From NCBI GenBank assembly GCA_016711325.1, contig JADJTH010000012.1, positions 1-64,000 of the forward strand: a stretch of 64,000 nt of DNA, in the 5' to 3' direction. How positions within the stretch are numbered: position 1 is the stretch's first letter; every line of letters starts with the position of its first letter. Position numbers and translations under genes: made by a program. This DNA comes from Nigerium sp. Lineage in GTDB: Bacteria > Actinomycetota > Actinomycetes > Propionibacteriales > Propionibacteriaceae. Below, in pieces: positions 19,334 through 29,086 of the stretch. The notes beneath the pieces are model-generated. The model did not search any database, was not told the origin of the DNA, and worked only from the letters and a program-made list of their open reading frames with translations.

Positions 19334-20963
19334 CCCTGATCCACCGACCGTGATTTCTGGTGGTTTCTCGCGTCGCTTCTGAGGGTCGTTCTTGTGTGTG
19401 GGCGCGGCGGGTCTGCCGGTCTGTCCGGCTTTTCCACTCGGGGTTCCTTGGTCGCGCCTGGTGGGGGCTGGTGGTCAGGTCGTGGCGGGTTGGGGTGGGC
19501 TGGTCGCGACGACGTGCAGGGCTTCCCAGGCGTCGGCCCAGGGCCAGTGGGTGGGTAGGTGGAGGACGAGCCGGCGGCCGGTGGCCGCGACCCGGGCGGG
19601 GACGTTGATGAGCTTGCGGCGCAGGGTGGCCCATCTGGCCTTGGTCAGGTTGGCGGCGACTGCGGCGGCTCGGGCGATGTTGAACGCGATCACCGCGAGG
19701 GCGACCCAGGCGGCGTTGGCGGCGTACTTGCCTGAGGGGAGGTGGGCCAGCGGCCCGTCCTTGAGTTCGGCGATGACCTGTTCCACGATCGCGTGGTCGC
19801 GGTGGAACTGGTCGGCCTCCACGATCCCGAAGGTGGTGTTGGTGATGAACGCGTGGTGCCGGTAGGCGGCGATCAACTCTTGTTGCTGGCTGCCGTCGGA
19901 GGCGAGCGACTGGAGCCGTTTGACGCGGCGCACGACCAGCCGGCAGGGGACGTGTTCGGCCTTGCGGCGGCCGGTGAACGCGACGAACCCGACTTCGGCG
20001 ACCTGCGCGTCGGAGACCCAGCGTTGCTCGGCCTCGTCGAAGACGGCGTGGGGGTACTTGATCGGCTGCCAGTCGTCCTCGGCGATGCCGGCGATGGCAC
20101 GGGTGACCTTCTTGGTCATCCGGGCGGTGACCGAGAACCACACCTTCGCCCGGAGCGCGGCGCCGACGAACGCCCACCCGTAGTAGGCCGAGTCGGCCCG
20201 GCACAGCAGGTGGCCCTTCACCCCCGCAGCGCGGGCGGTGGTGATCGCTTGGGCCAGCATCCGTCCCGCGCCCCTGGCTGAGGAGGTGCTGCCCTTGCGG
20301 AGCCGGGCGCGGGTGATCACCGGCGCCGCCAACGGGGTGGACAGGGCCGCGACTTGGATGTTCAACCCCCGGACCCGGGTGTAGCCGTAGCCGGCGCCCT
20401 GCTTGCGGTAGCCGTGGACCTCGCGGATCGTGTCGTCCACATCGAGGAACGCCAGCCCCTGGTCGGTGGCGGCGCCGGCGATCATGCCGGGCACCCGGCG
20501 GGTCAGGCCGGCCAACAGGCCTGCCCCGACGGCGTCGAGTTGCTGCACGTGCCCGTGGGTGAACGAGCGCAAGAACGTGCCCAACGTCGAGGGGGCCAGA
20601 ACGCCGGCGAACAACCTGTCCATGCCCCCATGGCGCAGCAGGTCCAGATCATCGATGCTGTCCGCGCCGGCGAGCATCCCGCCTACCACACTGGCCGCCT
20701 TCACCGCAGCGTTCGGCGAAGCGACACTCACCTGCTCTGCCAGCAGATCGTGCAGGCCGGCGGACTCGGCCAACAACATGGCCGGGACCAACCCGGCCGC
20801 CGACACCAAGTTCGGGTCATCGAAAACGGGACGGATCGTGTGAGAGGCTTTCACTTACGGAGTGACCTTCTGAGCAGCCGGATGTGGACGTCGTAATCGA
20901 CATCCTCCCTGCTCAGAGGGCACTCCCGTTCCACGCCACGCCCACTACGTCAGTGGATCAGGG
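19334..20963 (-). mobile_element. IS1380-family insertion sequence, copy 1
   Basis: About 1630 bp with terminal inverted repeats CCCTGATCCACCGAC (left) and CCCTGATCCACTGAC (right, reverse complement), carrying one leftward transposase gene. The flanks are CTCAG on the left and CTGAG on the right. They both fit a CTNAG target but do not match each other, so this copy lacks the perfect duplication seen in copy 2 (60748-62379). The right end lies inside the 3' end of ardC and supplies its last codon and stop. Confidence 0.85.
19475..20854 (-). CDS. IS1380-family transposase
   Basis: Intact 459-residue DDE transposase starting at GTG 20854 (MKASHTIRPVFDDPNLVSAA). Catalytic acids are visible in QGLAFLDVDDTIREVHGY, LLCRADSAYYGWAF and AIVEQVIAELKDGPLAH. 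C-terminal basic helices follow (ATLRRKLINVPARVAATGRR). It is the undamaged relative of the transposase at 60868-62241, so it could act on both copies. Confidence 0.9.
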   Translation of the reverse strand: MKASHTIRPVFDDPNLVSAAGLVPAMLLAESAGLHDLLAEQVSVASPNAAVKAASVVGGMLAGADSIDDLDLLRHGGMDRLFAGVLAPSTLGTFLRSFTHGHVQQLDAVGAGLLAGLTRRVPGMIAGAATDQGLAFLDVDDTIREVHGYRKQGAGYGYTRVRGLNIQVAALSTPLAAPVITRARLRKGSTSSARGAGRMLAQAITTARAAGVKGHLLCRADSAYYGWAFVGAALRAKVWFSVTARMTKKVTRAIAGIAEDDWQPIKYPHAVFDEAEQRWVSDAQVAEVGFVAFTGRRKAEHVPCRLVVRRVKRLQSLASDGSQQQELIAAYRHHAFITNTTFGIVEADQFHRDHAIVEQVIAELKDGPLAHLPSGKYAANAAWVALAVIAFNIARAAAVAANLTKARWATLRRKLINVPARVAATGRRLVLHLPTHWPWADAWEALHVVATSPPQPATT

Positions 20964-21872
20964 CTGAGTGGTCTGAAGAATGAGGTCTGCGGCGCCGATG
21001 ACGCGTTGACCGGTGCTGCGGAGGATGTCGGCCAGGTCGCGTTCTTCGGTCACGACGTTCAGGGCCCAGCCTGCGACGTAGTTGAACGTGTACTGGCTGG
21101 AGTCGAGGCCGTGGGCGTTGGTGACCATGTAAGCAACCGATTCGGCTTCAACTTCAAGGATGCCACGGCAGTCGAGGCCGCTCCGGTCGGCATGCAGGAT
21201 TGAGTGCGCCCCCTCGTGAATCAGTGTTTTGACGCTCTGGGCGTCATCGACGTCGTCGCGGACCATGACAAGCCGGCGGGTGAAGTCGGTGTACCCGTTG
21301 GCGCCGTCGTGGCAGGCGCCTCGGCGCACCTCGAAGCCTTGGTCCTCGAGGAAACCTTGCAACCGGTCCCACAGGCCCACTGGGGCCTGGCCGGTGAGCA
21401 GCGTGGGTTGGCCGATCCCGGGGTCGGGCAGTGGCGGACCATCCGTTTGCCGGACGTCGAACACGGTCACGGGTTTGGTCGCGACCACATGGGTTCGGTA
21501 GAGGGGGCGTCCGTGGTCGTCGCACTGGGGGCGTCCGGCTGCGTCGAGGCGGGGTTCGCGGCGGGTGATCGGGGCGAGGACCTTGATGCCGGTCTCCCCG
21601 CGGCGCACCTGGCGGCCCATGGCCTTGAACGCCTGGTAGCCGGCGACGTGGGTGGCCTGCGGGTCCTGGGCCATGATGAGCAGAGAATTTCCGAACGAGT
21701 ATTGGTGGAACCGACTAGCGAACTGCAGCCAGGCCTGCCAGGCCTGCGGGTTGTTGAGGGCGAGGACCCCGGCGCTCAGCTGGGCGTGGAGCTGGTCCAG
21801 CGTGACTTGCCGGGCATCGGCGGCGGCGGCCCGTTCGGCGTCGCTCACGGGCCTTCGGTGGTATCTGGCCAT
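20958..21872 (-). CDS. ardC: ArdC-like antirestriction protein, 3' end altered by IS
   Basis: A 304-residue protein of the ArdC class: an N-terminal ssDNA-binding domain (FASRFHQYSFGNSLLIMAQD, HVAGYQAFKAMGRQVRRGET) and a zincin-like metallopeptidase domain with HEGAHSILH (about residue 219) and a downstream EVEAESVAY acid. ArdC proteins from conjugative plasmids protect incoming single-stranded DNA from host restriction. ATG 21872 overlaps the upstream stop as TGATG. The codons CCC TGA at the end lie in the IS1380 terminal repeat, so the native C-terminus has been cut off by the insertion, though both domains remain. Confidence 0.82.
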   Translation of the reverse strand: MARYHRRPVSDAERAAAADARQVTLDQLHAQLSAGVLALNNPQAWQAWLQFASRFHQYSFGNSLLIMAQDPQATHVAGYQAFKAMGRQVRRGETGIKVLAPITRREPRLDAAGRPQCDDHGRPLYRTHVVATKPVTVFDVRQTDGPPLPDPGIGQPTLLTGQAPVGLWDRLQGFLEDQGFEVRRGACHDGANGYTDFTRRLVMVRDDVDDAQSVKTLIHEGAHSILHADRSGLDCRGILEVEAESVAYMVTNAHGLDSSQYTFNYVAGWALNVVTEERDLADILRSTGQRVIGAADLILQTTQP

Positions 21873-22024
21873 CAGCCGCGACCGTCCCGGAGGGCGGCGA
21901 CCTGGTCGAGGATCTCCGCGATCGCTTCGCGTTGTGCGCCGGCGTCGGCCAACTGCTTGGCTCGGACGAGGAGGTCTTCGATGATGAGCGGGACGTCGGG
22001 GAGCGGGAGGACGGGTTCGCTCAC
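21872..22024 (-). CDS. Small protein of the ardC operon
   Basis: 50 residues from GTG 22024, which overlaps the upstream stop (GTGA); its own stop overlaps the ardC start (TGATG). The sequence is helical and amphipathic (DVPLIIEDLLVRAKQLADAG, then REAIAEILDQVAALRDGRG). No family recognised. The tight coupling on both sides supports it being a real gene that works with ardC. Confidence 0.65.
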   Translation of the reverse strand: MSEPVLPLPDVPLIIEDLLVRAKQLADAGAQREAIAEILDQVAALRDGRG

Positions 22025-22458
22025 GGCCGGAACCCCCTGTCGGTGGTCGGTGCGTCGTACTGCTGCGGGGGTTCCTGGGGGGCCGCGCACGGGACCACGT
22101 CCTCCCACTCCCCCATCGTCTCGGGACCGTGCTGTGGCGGCACGATCCGTCCGTTCGGGTCGCGGACCTGGACGGGGTCGACGTACAGGTCGAGGTCACC
22201 GCCTCGTCCTTCGATGGCGGCCTCGATGAGCAGCGCCCATGCGTAGGCGGTGTTCGCCGCAGCCTGATGCGTCGCGCTGGGTCCGTCACCTCGCAGTGCG
22301 GGGGTGAGGAGCTCGCGGTACGCGTCGCTGGTCTGGTAGTAGTCGCGGGCCACGTCGTCGAACGACTTACCGACGTCGTCGTGGCGGACGCCGTGGGCGT
22401 CGGCCCATTGCAGCCACAATCCGGTTCGGGTGACGAGGCGATGGGCGTCGTGGTTCAT
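22021..22458 (-). CDS. Uncharacterised protein, first gene of the ardC operon
   Basis: 145 residues from ATG 22458, preceded by GAAGGAGA. A mostly helical acidic protein (LVTRTGLWLQWADAHGVRHD, then SDAYRELLTPALRGDG and ANTAYAWALLIEAAIEGR) ending in a proline- and glutamine-rich tail. No domain recognised. It lies 39 bp downstream of the shared bipartite motif at 22498-22529, so it probably heads a three-gene operon expressed with the other transfer genes. Confidence 0.65.
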   Translation of the reverse strand: MNHDAHRLVTRTGLWLQWADAHGVRHDDVGKSFDDVARDYYQTSDAYRELLTPALRGDGPSATHQAAANTAYAWALLIEAAIEGRGGDLDLYVDPVQVRDPNGRIVPPQHGPETMGEWEDVVPCAAPQEPPQQYDAPTTDRGFRP

Positions 22459-22497
22459 CTGGGTCTCCTTCGACGGGCTCGCGAACCTGCCAACCCG

Positions 22498-22529
22498 CAT
22501 AACGGGACGCCGCCCCCTCCGGTGGACAC
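22498..22529 (-). promoter_or_regulatory. Shared bipartite promoter-like motif, site A
   Basis: On the minus strand: GTGTCCACC, 14 nt, CCCGTTATG. It precedes the ardC operon by 39 bp. The same boxes with the same 14-nt gap occur at sites B (34976-35007), C (36485-36516) and D (48136-48167). Confidence 0.65.
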
Positions 22530-23207
22530 CGCCCCTGACCGCGGTCGCTTTGATGACCCGTCTCCCCTCCAGCCCCGTGGCTCAAGTGGGCGCCGCCACC
22601 GGCCGCGGAAGCACCAACCCAGATTCTCCGGACAGCCTCGGCACGGACAGCCAAGGGCGTGGAGGGGAGGCTTCGTCGGCCAGCCACGGACGCCCCGCGA
22701 GGTCAAGGACGCCAGCGGGTATGCTCCTCCACGCAAGGGCCGGGTCGCTGCCGTCATCTTCCTGGGGGTGGGTAAGACCGGCACCTCGGCCCTTCAACAG
22801 CCTCTACGCCACGTGGGCCGGCAGGCAGACCCACAGCCGCGAGTACGCCGACCAAGCCACCCAACGACCACGCTGGGGATCCGGCAAGGCCGGGCGCGAG
22901 CTGTTCCGCGAGGCTGTCCGGCGCGGCGACGTGCCCACGGCCATCGTCCGCGACGCCGAGCGGGCCGAGGGCGTCCTCGGCGACTACGGCAACTCTGCGG
23001 CCCCACTACGGGCCGCGACCTCCGTTGCCCGGCAGGTGTGATCGGGTTGGTCGACGACGGGTCGGGGCCGCCCACGGTGAGCGACGAGTTACCGGAGAGT
23101 TTTCCACGCCAGACGACCGCCGGCGATGCTGAGACAGCATCCGACCGGTAGCCTCGCCGCTCGACCTCCGAATGCGAGGTGGCACCACGCCGCAATAGGC
23201 TCCACTT
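22530..23207. other. Intergenic region with a probable gene fragment
   Basis: Upstream of the giant ATPase gene. From about 22793 to 23041 on the plus strand one frame reads like real protein (LYATWAGRQTHSREYADQAT, then GKAGRELFREAVRRGDVPTA and IVRDAERAEGVLGDYG) but has no start, no ribosome site and no known family. It is probably the 3' remnant of a lost gene. No other feature is seen. Confidence 0.35.
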
Positions 23208-26200
23208 GTGTCCGATGCGCCGACCCCTCGCGAGTTGATCCTGTCGACCGTAGCGGGCCGGAAGCGGTTTCTGAGCAAGGATGACTTCTTGACGACGCTG
23301 TCTCTTGCCAACGCGGACCAGATCTTCGGCGGGGACTACCACGGGCGCTTCCTCATCGAGCTGCTTCAGAATGCTGCAGACGCATGGCGCCAAGGATCTT
23401 CTCCACGCGAAACCACGGACATCAGGATAGTCATCGAAGCTGAGGAGCCCGCTCTGGTAGTCGCGAACCGCGGCGCGGTGTTCCCGGCACAGACGGTGTT
23501 GGATTCCCTCGGTCAGATCGGGCAGTCGACAAAACCGAAGGGCCTCGCGATCGGACACAAGGGCATTGGCTTCAAGTCCGTGCTGGAGGTCTCGCGGGCG
23601 CCCGAGATCTACTCGGGGTGGTCGGGCGAGGAGCCCGACCTCTCAATCCGTTTCGACGCAGCGCAGGCACTTCGCGAAATCCGTGAACAGCTTGGCGAGG
23701 ACTGGGACGACTGGGTGCGCCAGAAGCAGGACGGACACGCGCCCGATGATCCGCGACTGATTCCGGTTCTGCGCTATCCCGTGTGGGAGTCGGACCCACC
23801 CGGCATCGTCCGGGAACTGGCCGGCGAGAACGAACATGACCACAGCAATGGCTACACAACGGTTGTTCGGCTGCCCTTCACGCAGGATATGCCGCTCGGG
23901 GAGTGGCAGGGGAAGATCCAGCGCGCACTGGCGGATGTCAGCGATCACACCCTGATCCTGCTGGGCTGCTTCGACAGGGTGCTCATCGAGAACCGGCTCG
24001 GCGGGAGCTGTGAGGAGGTCGGCGTCGAGTTCGGCCCGACGACCGATTTGGGTGACGGCCGCACGCGGCGTGAGGTGAAGGTCACGCGTACGGACCGGAT
24101 CGCGGGCGGCGAGTCTGTCTCCAGCCGCTGGGTCCTCTACCGGCATGGCGCATCCGACACCGATCTGGCAGGCGAGACCGCCTTCGGAGTGCGGCTGGAC
24201 GCGGACGACAGGCGACGGCCCGTCCATGCCATCGGAGGTGCGGACGCCGGTAGCCGCGAGGCAGCCCACTCCGCACCCTTTCACCTCTACTTCCCAACGC
24301 GTATTGGGTCGGGACTTCCCTTCTTGCTCCACGGCTACTTCGAAGTGGACGCCGCGCGAACAGGGTTCTTCATGGGCTCCGTGGGCAAGAACCGGGAGAT
24401 CCTCAGGGAGCTGGCGCGGCTCGCCGTCGTTGCCATCGAGGACCTCGCACAACGGGACGCAGTCGACCTGCTCGACTTGGTGAAGCTCATCGCCGGATCC
24501 AGCCAGCCGGAGACGCCGCTGGCCGAGGAGTTCCTCGCCGATGTCCTGAACGAACTCGACGGCGTCGCGTGGGTACCCACGGCCGCCGGCGGCGAGGCGC
24601 CAGCCGTGGCGAGCCCTCGCGATCTGCTCGTCGGGAGCCGGCGCGTCAACGAACTGCTACCTGGGGCGTTCCCAAGCCCGTTCGTCGCGCGCATGACGGG
24701 TCTCGCGATCCCTGACCTGAGATTGGACGACGCGTCCTTCGAGTTCCTTCTGCGAAGAAGGCCCGATGGACTGGCAACCTTCTGGGGCGCGATGGAGAAG
24801 CTCTACAGGCCCGGAGCAGACTCACCCTGGGCCAGCGGAGGTGAGGACGATGGGTTCCGCGCACTGTTGCAGCTCTCTGCCGCGCTCGCCCACCTCAATG
24901 AGCGGGAGGCGCGCACGCTGCTCGCTGGTCTCCGAGGCGACCCGCGAGCCAGACTGGTGCCCGTACCCCAGCCGGATGGCAGCCGTGCCCTGCACGGCGT
25001 CCCGGCGCTCGCCGACACCGGCAGCACCGAAGGTGCGCGGGGAAGAGCTGTGACCGTCATGGCGCGACTCACGGAGGCCGGAGCCTCGGTGCTCGTCCCA
25101 CCGGGGTGCCTCAAGGTGGTCTTCCTCAAGGACGGGCTGCTGGCCACTGACGAAGAGCTCGACCTGGCCAAGCCGTTCGGCGTCCGCCCGTTCGTCGTCG
25201 CCGACGTCCTCGACAGGCTCAACGTGGTTCGGTCCGACGGAGATCTCGATGAGGCTGAGTCTGAGAGACTGCTCGCCTTCCTGTGGGACCTGCTCAGCCG
25301 CCAGCGAAACTCGGAGTTCAGCACGGCGAAGGGCCGTGCCGTCGCCGCCGACCTGGCACCCGGTCGGTGGTTCTGGCTGCAGCCCGGCCGAGGTCGTAAC
25401 CCCGACGCTGACAGAGAACGACAGAACCGTGAGCGCGACCTCAGTTTCGTGCGGCTGCCCACCCGCTCGGGCGCATGGCGGCCTGCCGGGACCCTCGCAT
25501 TCGGCGCCGACGGGGCCCGTTGGGTGGCCGCCAACCTTCCGGAGCAGGCGCGCAGGGTGAGTGCGATGCAGCGTCTGGCACGCCTCGCTCCCGGGGATGA
25601 CGACCTGCTCGCATCGCCCGAGCGGGTGCTGTCCTACCTGAGCACGGTGCCAGCCACCACTGACGGCGACGCCGTCGAGGGTGCCCAGCTCGCAGCTGAG
25701 CAATTGAGCTTTCTCCTGCGCCTGGGGTGCTGGGAGGTGTTCCCTGTCGAGGGCTTCGAAGTCCGAAGTGGCATCGCTGGCCAAACATGGCCCTGGCCGG
25801 AGACCCGCAGGGCCCTCCTCGAGGCTGCGGAGGAGCCGTGGAACTTCGGCCGGTACATGTGGGGCGGCTCCCATCACGCCAACGTCACTGTGACGGAGGA
25901 CTTCAGGTTCCGCTGGTCGCTGACCCGCGCGACACCAGAAGCGCAGGCGGACGTAGTGGCTGCACTGGCCGATGGCGCCGAGCTGTATGCCCAGCTCGGC
26001 AAGGCATCAGCGATGTGCCCAGCGTGCAGCCCAGACGGGTACCGCCAGCACAGGCCCCCCTACTTCACCGCGGATGACGAACGGCGCGAGAGCACGCTGT
26101 CGCTGCAAGTTCGTCAGACGGCATGGATCCCCACGAAGCTAGCCGGGCGAGATGGCGCTCTCGCCAGACCCTCTGAAGCCTGGTGGCACAGTGATCCGCC

Positions 26201-28925
26201 TGCAGCCCACGCGATGCGGACCAGCCCCTTCCAGCACCTCAGGCTCGCCGATGGCCCCGAGTGGCCGCAAGAGCTCCGGTCGTTGTGCGGGCTCCAGTCC
26301 CTCGATGATGCGTCCTTCCCTCGACTTCGCGCGCTGCATGAGGAGCTACGGCTCGGGATTACCACTGGCGAGGCGGGGGGCGGCGGTGAAGCGATCCACT
26401 CGATCGACCTTTCGTCGTCGATCGCGCGACAGGCGTTCATCGGGCTAAACCGCCGCATCTACGAGGAGCTCGCCTCTCGCTCAGAAAAGCACCCCGAAGC
26501 CGTCGAGGGTCTTGAAGTGCTGTGCGATTTCCGAGGGCAGCTGCGGTATCTGAAGCCGTCGGAATGCCGTCACGACGATGGCAGCCAGACGGCGTTTAAG
26601 AGGCGATTCGCTGCCCAAGTTCCGTTCGTCGCCCTGGCGCCCGACCGGGTCTCAGTGGCGCGCGCGCTCAGGGTTGACGCGTTCCGGGTGGAGGTCTCGC
26701 GCGTCAGCATGGATGACGGAGTGGACGTGACTCCACAACTGCGAACACAGCTCCTGGATCGCATACCCGAGGTGCTCGCCATCCTCGTCCACCGGGGAGC
26801 GGGCGGGACGACGATTGACCCGTCGGGTCGCGAGTTCAGCGAACGCTCGCGTCGTCTTCAGGCGCTCGAGGTCCACCAGGTCCCGAACCTGGTCCTCAAC
26901 GCGCGCGTCGTCGGATTCGAAGGGACGCAGACCCCGATCGGAGAAGACTCCCAAGACGAGTCCTACCTGGATCGCTCTCAGCCGGGCAAACCGATCCTGT
27001 TCCATGACTTTCGGGGCGCGGAATGGCCGAGCCGTATCAGGAGCCGGCTGGCCGAACCGGTCGCCGTGCTCTCGGAAACCCCCGCTCTGTCTGACACCTT
27101 CCGACTGCTGCTTACTGCGGACGAGGCCGACCGTGAGGACATGCTTCGCAGCTGGGGGATCTCTGACGCAGATGTAGGTCGGATCCGCACCCAGCTCGGC
27201 GCAGTGACTGAGGCCGAGAAGTTGCAGTACCAGCGCTGGTTCGCGGCGGTATTGGCAGTTGTCGGTGGCCAGCACGTGGCTGCTTCGGAAGTCCCAAAGG
27301 ACGTCCAGGAACTGGAGGTTGAACTTGCGCAGGCGGGGCTGTCGCCCGACACCGCGCACGCCGTCGCGCACGCCGGCGCCTGGCCAGAAGTCCGAGAGGC
27401 GTCCGGACAGATCCTTCCAAAGCTGGCCGCCGCAGGGGTAAGCCTCCGCGAACTCAGCGAGGCGCTGGAGAGACAAGGCGAGCCCAAGCTCTCCATCGGA
27501 GTCGCGAAGCGCCGGTTCGATCTTTGGAAAAGTGCTCACGAACAACGCGTCGTTGCCGCGTTGGTGATCCTCGGATCCGAAGCCAGCGAGGCGCGGAAGC
27601 GGGTAGACCTACTTCGCTGGCCGCGCGACTGCGAATTCGAGTTGGACCCATCCCCCAAGCAACTGTTTGCGCCCGTCCGCCGATTGTTCGAGCCGTTTGG
27701 CATTGACGTTCCATGCGAGCTGCTCGAGGAAGCGCCCCAGAGCTCGTTGGCGGCGGCGGCCGGGGTGGGCGAGAGCGACTTGGAGGAGCGCGCCCGATTG
27801 CTGTACGACGTCGAGGCCCAATACGCCCGCCTCCAAATGCTGGCGGATATGTGGCGAAAGGAACTCGTCCATCTCAGCCTCGTGATCAAGGCCGCCGGAC
27901 TAACCGCGTCGGCGATCCGCACGATGGCGGACGAGGTGGAGAACCGCGTCCTGCGCGCCACCGCGCCGTCGAAGCTGAGCCTGGATGGCATTCTGGCGGG
28001 AGGGTACGAGCGGGCCGAAGCGGACTTGCGGCGGCTGATGACGGACGAACTTCCGGGAGTGCCGCCACGCCGTCACGAACTGCTGCGGCTCGTCGACCCT
28101 GAGGGGGGGCTGACGCAAGCATCCGAGCGAATCGAGAGCGTGCGCCAAGCGCCCCGGCGGAAGCGGGTAGAAACTCTGGCCCGCCAAGCGGCGCAACTCA
28201 AGGATGCGAAAGTCAAGCCCACCATCCCACCGGGCTTGGCAGCGACTCGGCCCCCGGAAGAGAAGCCGAGACGCCAGCCCGGGCCGAGGCCCGTCGTGGC
28301 GGTTAAGTACAACCCGGCGATGGATCGCAGGAAGAAGGAGCTCGGAGACGAAGCCGAGTCTTGGACGACTGCCTATGTCGTGGATGTGCTCAGCGAGCTG
28401 CCTGCGGACAGCCGAAACGCTGCGATAGACGCGATCCTGGCCCTCATGGATCGGCACTTCAGGCCAGACCGGCCCAACTCCCCCAACGACCCCGTCCAGA
28501 CCGTCCGCAAGCATGCAGCGCAGGCGAAGGACCCAGGCCTTGACGTCGAGGAGCTGGTGGACCACCTGCAGCGATTCGTCCACGTCGCGCAGCACAGCGA
28601 CAGTTGGGGGTTCGACATGTGGGGATGGATCCCCGACGGAAGTGAGGCTGGTGGGCGCCCGATCGCGCTAGAGGTCAAGAGCTCTGGGGCAACCCGCTTC
28701 ATGATGTCCGCGTCCGAATGGGCGCGCGCTGAAGCATTCCGGCCGGACGCAGGGGAGGCCGCGACATACGCGGTGCTGGTCGTCCGCCGAAAGGGCACCA
28801 GTACCCCAGCCGCGATGGACCTACTCGAAGACCCCGTAAGCCTGGTCCCGGAGTCGCTCGCACAGTCCGTCGCGACGTACGAGTTCGCATACGAAGCCGA
28901 CGGCTTGGATGCCTCGCCTCGCTAG
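23208..28925 (+). CDS. Giant HSP90/sacsin-like ATPase with C-terminal DUF3883 nuclease-like domain
   Basis: Intact 1905-residue protein. The N-terminus has the GHKL ATPase core of sacsin-like proteins: ELLQNAADAW (51-60) with the Mg/ATP-binding Asn, then GHKGIGFKSVLEV (116-128) as glycine-rich lid motif. A long middle region has no motif I know. The C-terminus (from about 1690) matches DUF3883 (protein NO VEIN type): KKELGDEAESWTTAYVVDVL, SWGFDMWGW and IALEVKSSG (1819-1827). The last looks like the E-x-K of a PD-(D/E)XK nuclease fold. Such proteins often sit in defence islands. It lies alone on the plus strand between the ardC operon and a DUF2510 gene. GTG 23208 has no ribosome site; TAGGCT upstream could give a leaderless mRNA. 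A role in anti-phage defence is inferred. Confidence 0.8.
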   Translation: MSDAPTPRELILSTVAGRKRFLSKDDFLTTLSLANADQIFGGDYHGRFLIELLQNAADAWRQGSSPRETTDIRIVIEAEEPALVVANRGAVFPAQTVLDSLGQIGQSTKPKGLAIGHKGIGFKSVLEVSRAPEIYSGWSGEEPDLSIRFDAAQALREIREQLGEDWDDWVRQKQDGHAPDDPRLIPVLRYPVWESDPPGIVRELAGENEHDHSNGYTTVVRLPFTQDMPLGEWQGKIQRALADVSDHTLILLGCFDRVLIENRLGGSCEEVGVEFGPTTDLGDGRTRREVKVTRTDRIAGGESVSSRWVLYRHGASDTDLAGETAFGVRLDADDRRRPVHAIGGADAGSREAAHSAPFHLYFPTRIGSGLPFLLHGYFEVDAARTGFFMGSVGKNREILRELARLAVVAIEDLAQRDAVDLLDLVKLIAGSSQPETPLAEEFLADVLNELDGVAWVPTAAGGEAPAVASPRDLLVGSRRVNELLPGAFPSPFVARMTGLAIPDLRLDDASFEFLLRRRPDGLATFWGAMEKLYRPGADSPWASGGEDDGFRALLQLSAALAHLNEREARTLLAGLRGDPRARLVPVPQPDGSRALHGVPALADTGSTEGARGRAVTVMARLTEAGASVLVPPGCLKVVFLKDGLLATDEELDLAKPFGVRPFVVADVLDRLNVVRSDGDLDEAESERLLAFLWDLLSRQRNSEFSTAKGRAVAADLAPGRWFWLQPGRGRNPDADRERQNRERDLSFVRLPTRSGAWRPAGTLAFGADGARWVAANLPEQARRVSAMQRLARLAPGDDDLLASPERVLSYLSTVPATTDGDAVEGAQLAAEQLSFLLRLGCWEVFPVEGFEVRSGIAGQTWPWPETRRALLEAAEEPWNFGRYMWGGSHHANVTVTEDFRFRWSLTRATPEAQADVVAALADGAELYAQLGKASAMCPACSPDGYRQHRPPYFTADDERRESTLSLQVRQTAWIPTKLAGRDGALARPSEAWWHSDPPAAHAMRTSPFQHLRLADGPEWPQELRSLCGLQSLDDASFPRLRALHEELRLGITTGEAGGGGEAIHSIDLSSSIARQAFIGLNRRIYEELASRSEKHPEAVEGLEVLCDFRGQLRYLKPSECRHDDGSQTAFKRRFAAQVPFVALAPDRVSVARALRVDAFRVEVSRVSMDDGVDVTPQLRTQLLDRIPEVLAILVHRGAGGTTIDPSGREFSERSRRLQALEVHQVPNLVLNARVVGFEGTQTPIGEDSQDESYLDRSQPGKPILFHDFRGAEWPSRIRSRLAEPVAVLSETPALSDTFRLLLTADEADREDMLRSWGISDADVGRIRTQLGAVTEAEKLQYQRWFAAVLAVVGGQHVAASEVPKDVQELEVELAQAGLSPDTAHAVAHAGAWPEVREASGQILPKLAAAGVSLRELSEALERQGEPKLSIGVAKRRFDLWKSAHEQRVVAALVILGSEASEARKRVDLLRWPRDCEFELDPSPKQLFAPVRRLFEPFGIDVPCELLEEAPQSSLAAAAGVGESDLEERARLLYDVEAQYARLQMLADMWRKELVHLSLVIKAAGLTASAIRTMADEVENRVLRATAPSKLSLDGILAGGYERAEADLRRLMTDELPGVPPRRHELLRLVDPEGGLTQASERIESVRQAPRRKRVETLARQAAQLKDAKVKPTIPPGLAATRPPEEKPRRQPGPRPVVAVKYNPAMDRRKKELGDEAESWTTAYVVDVLSELPADSRNAAIDAILALMDRHFRPDRPNSPNDPVQTVRKHAAQAKDPGLDVEELVDHLQRFVHVAQHSDSWGFDMWGWIPDGSEAGGRPIALEVKSSGATRFMMSASEWARAEAFRPDAGEAATYAVLVVRRKGTSTPAAMDLLEDPVSLVPESLAQSVATYEFAYEADGLDASPR

Positions 28926-29086
28926 CTGCACTAACACGAGCGCTCTCGATGGCGCTTGAAGACGGTCGGTACGGCAATCGATGGGATGGGACGTTGCTGC
29001 ACGCACCAAGGCGCAAGGCTTACGATCGGACCACGGTCACGTCTGGCCAGACGCGAACGAGTCCGCACAGGAGCGGGAGGGGTGCG

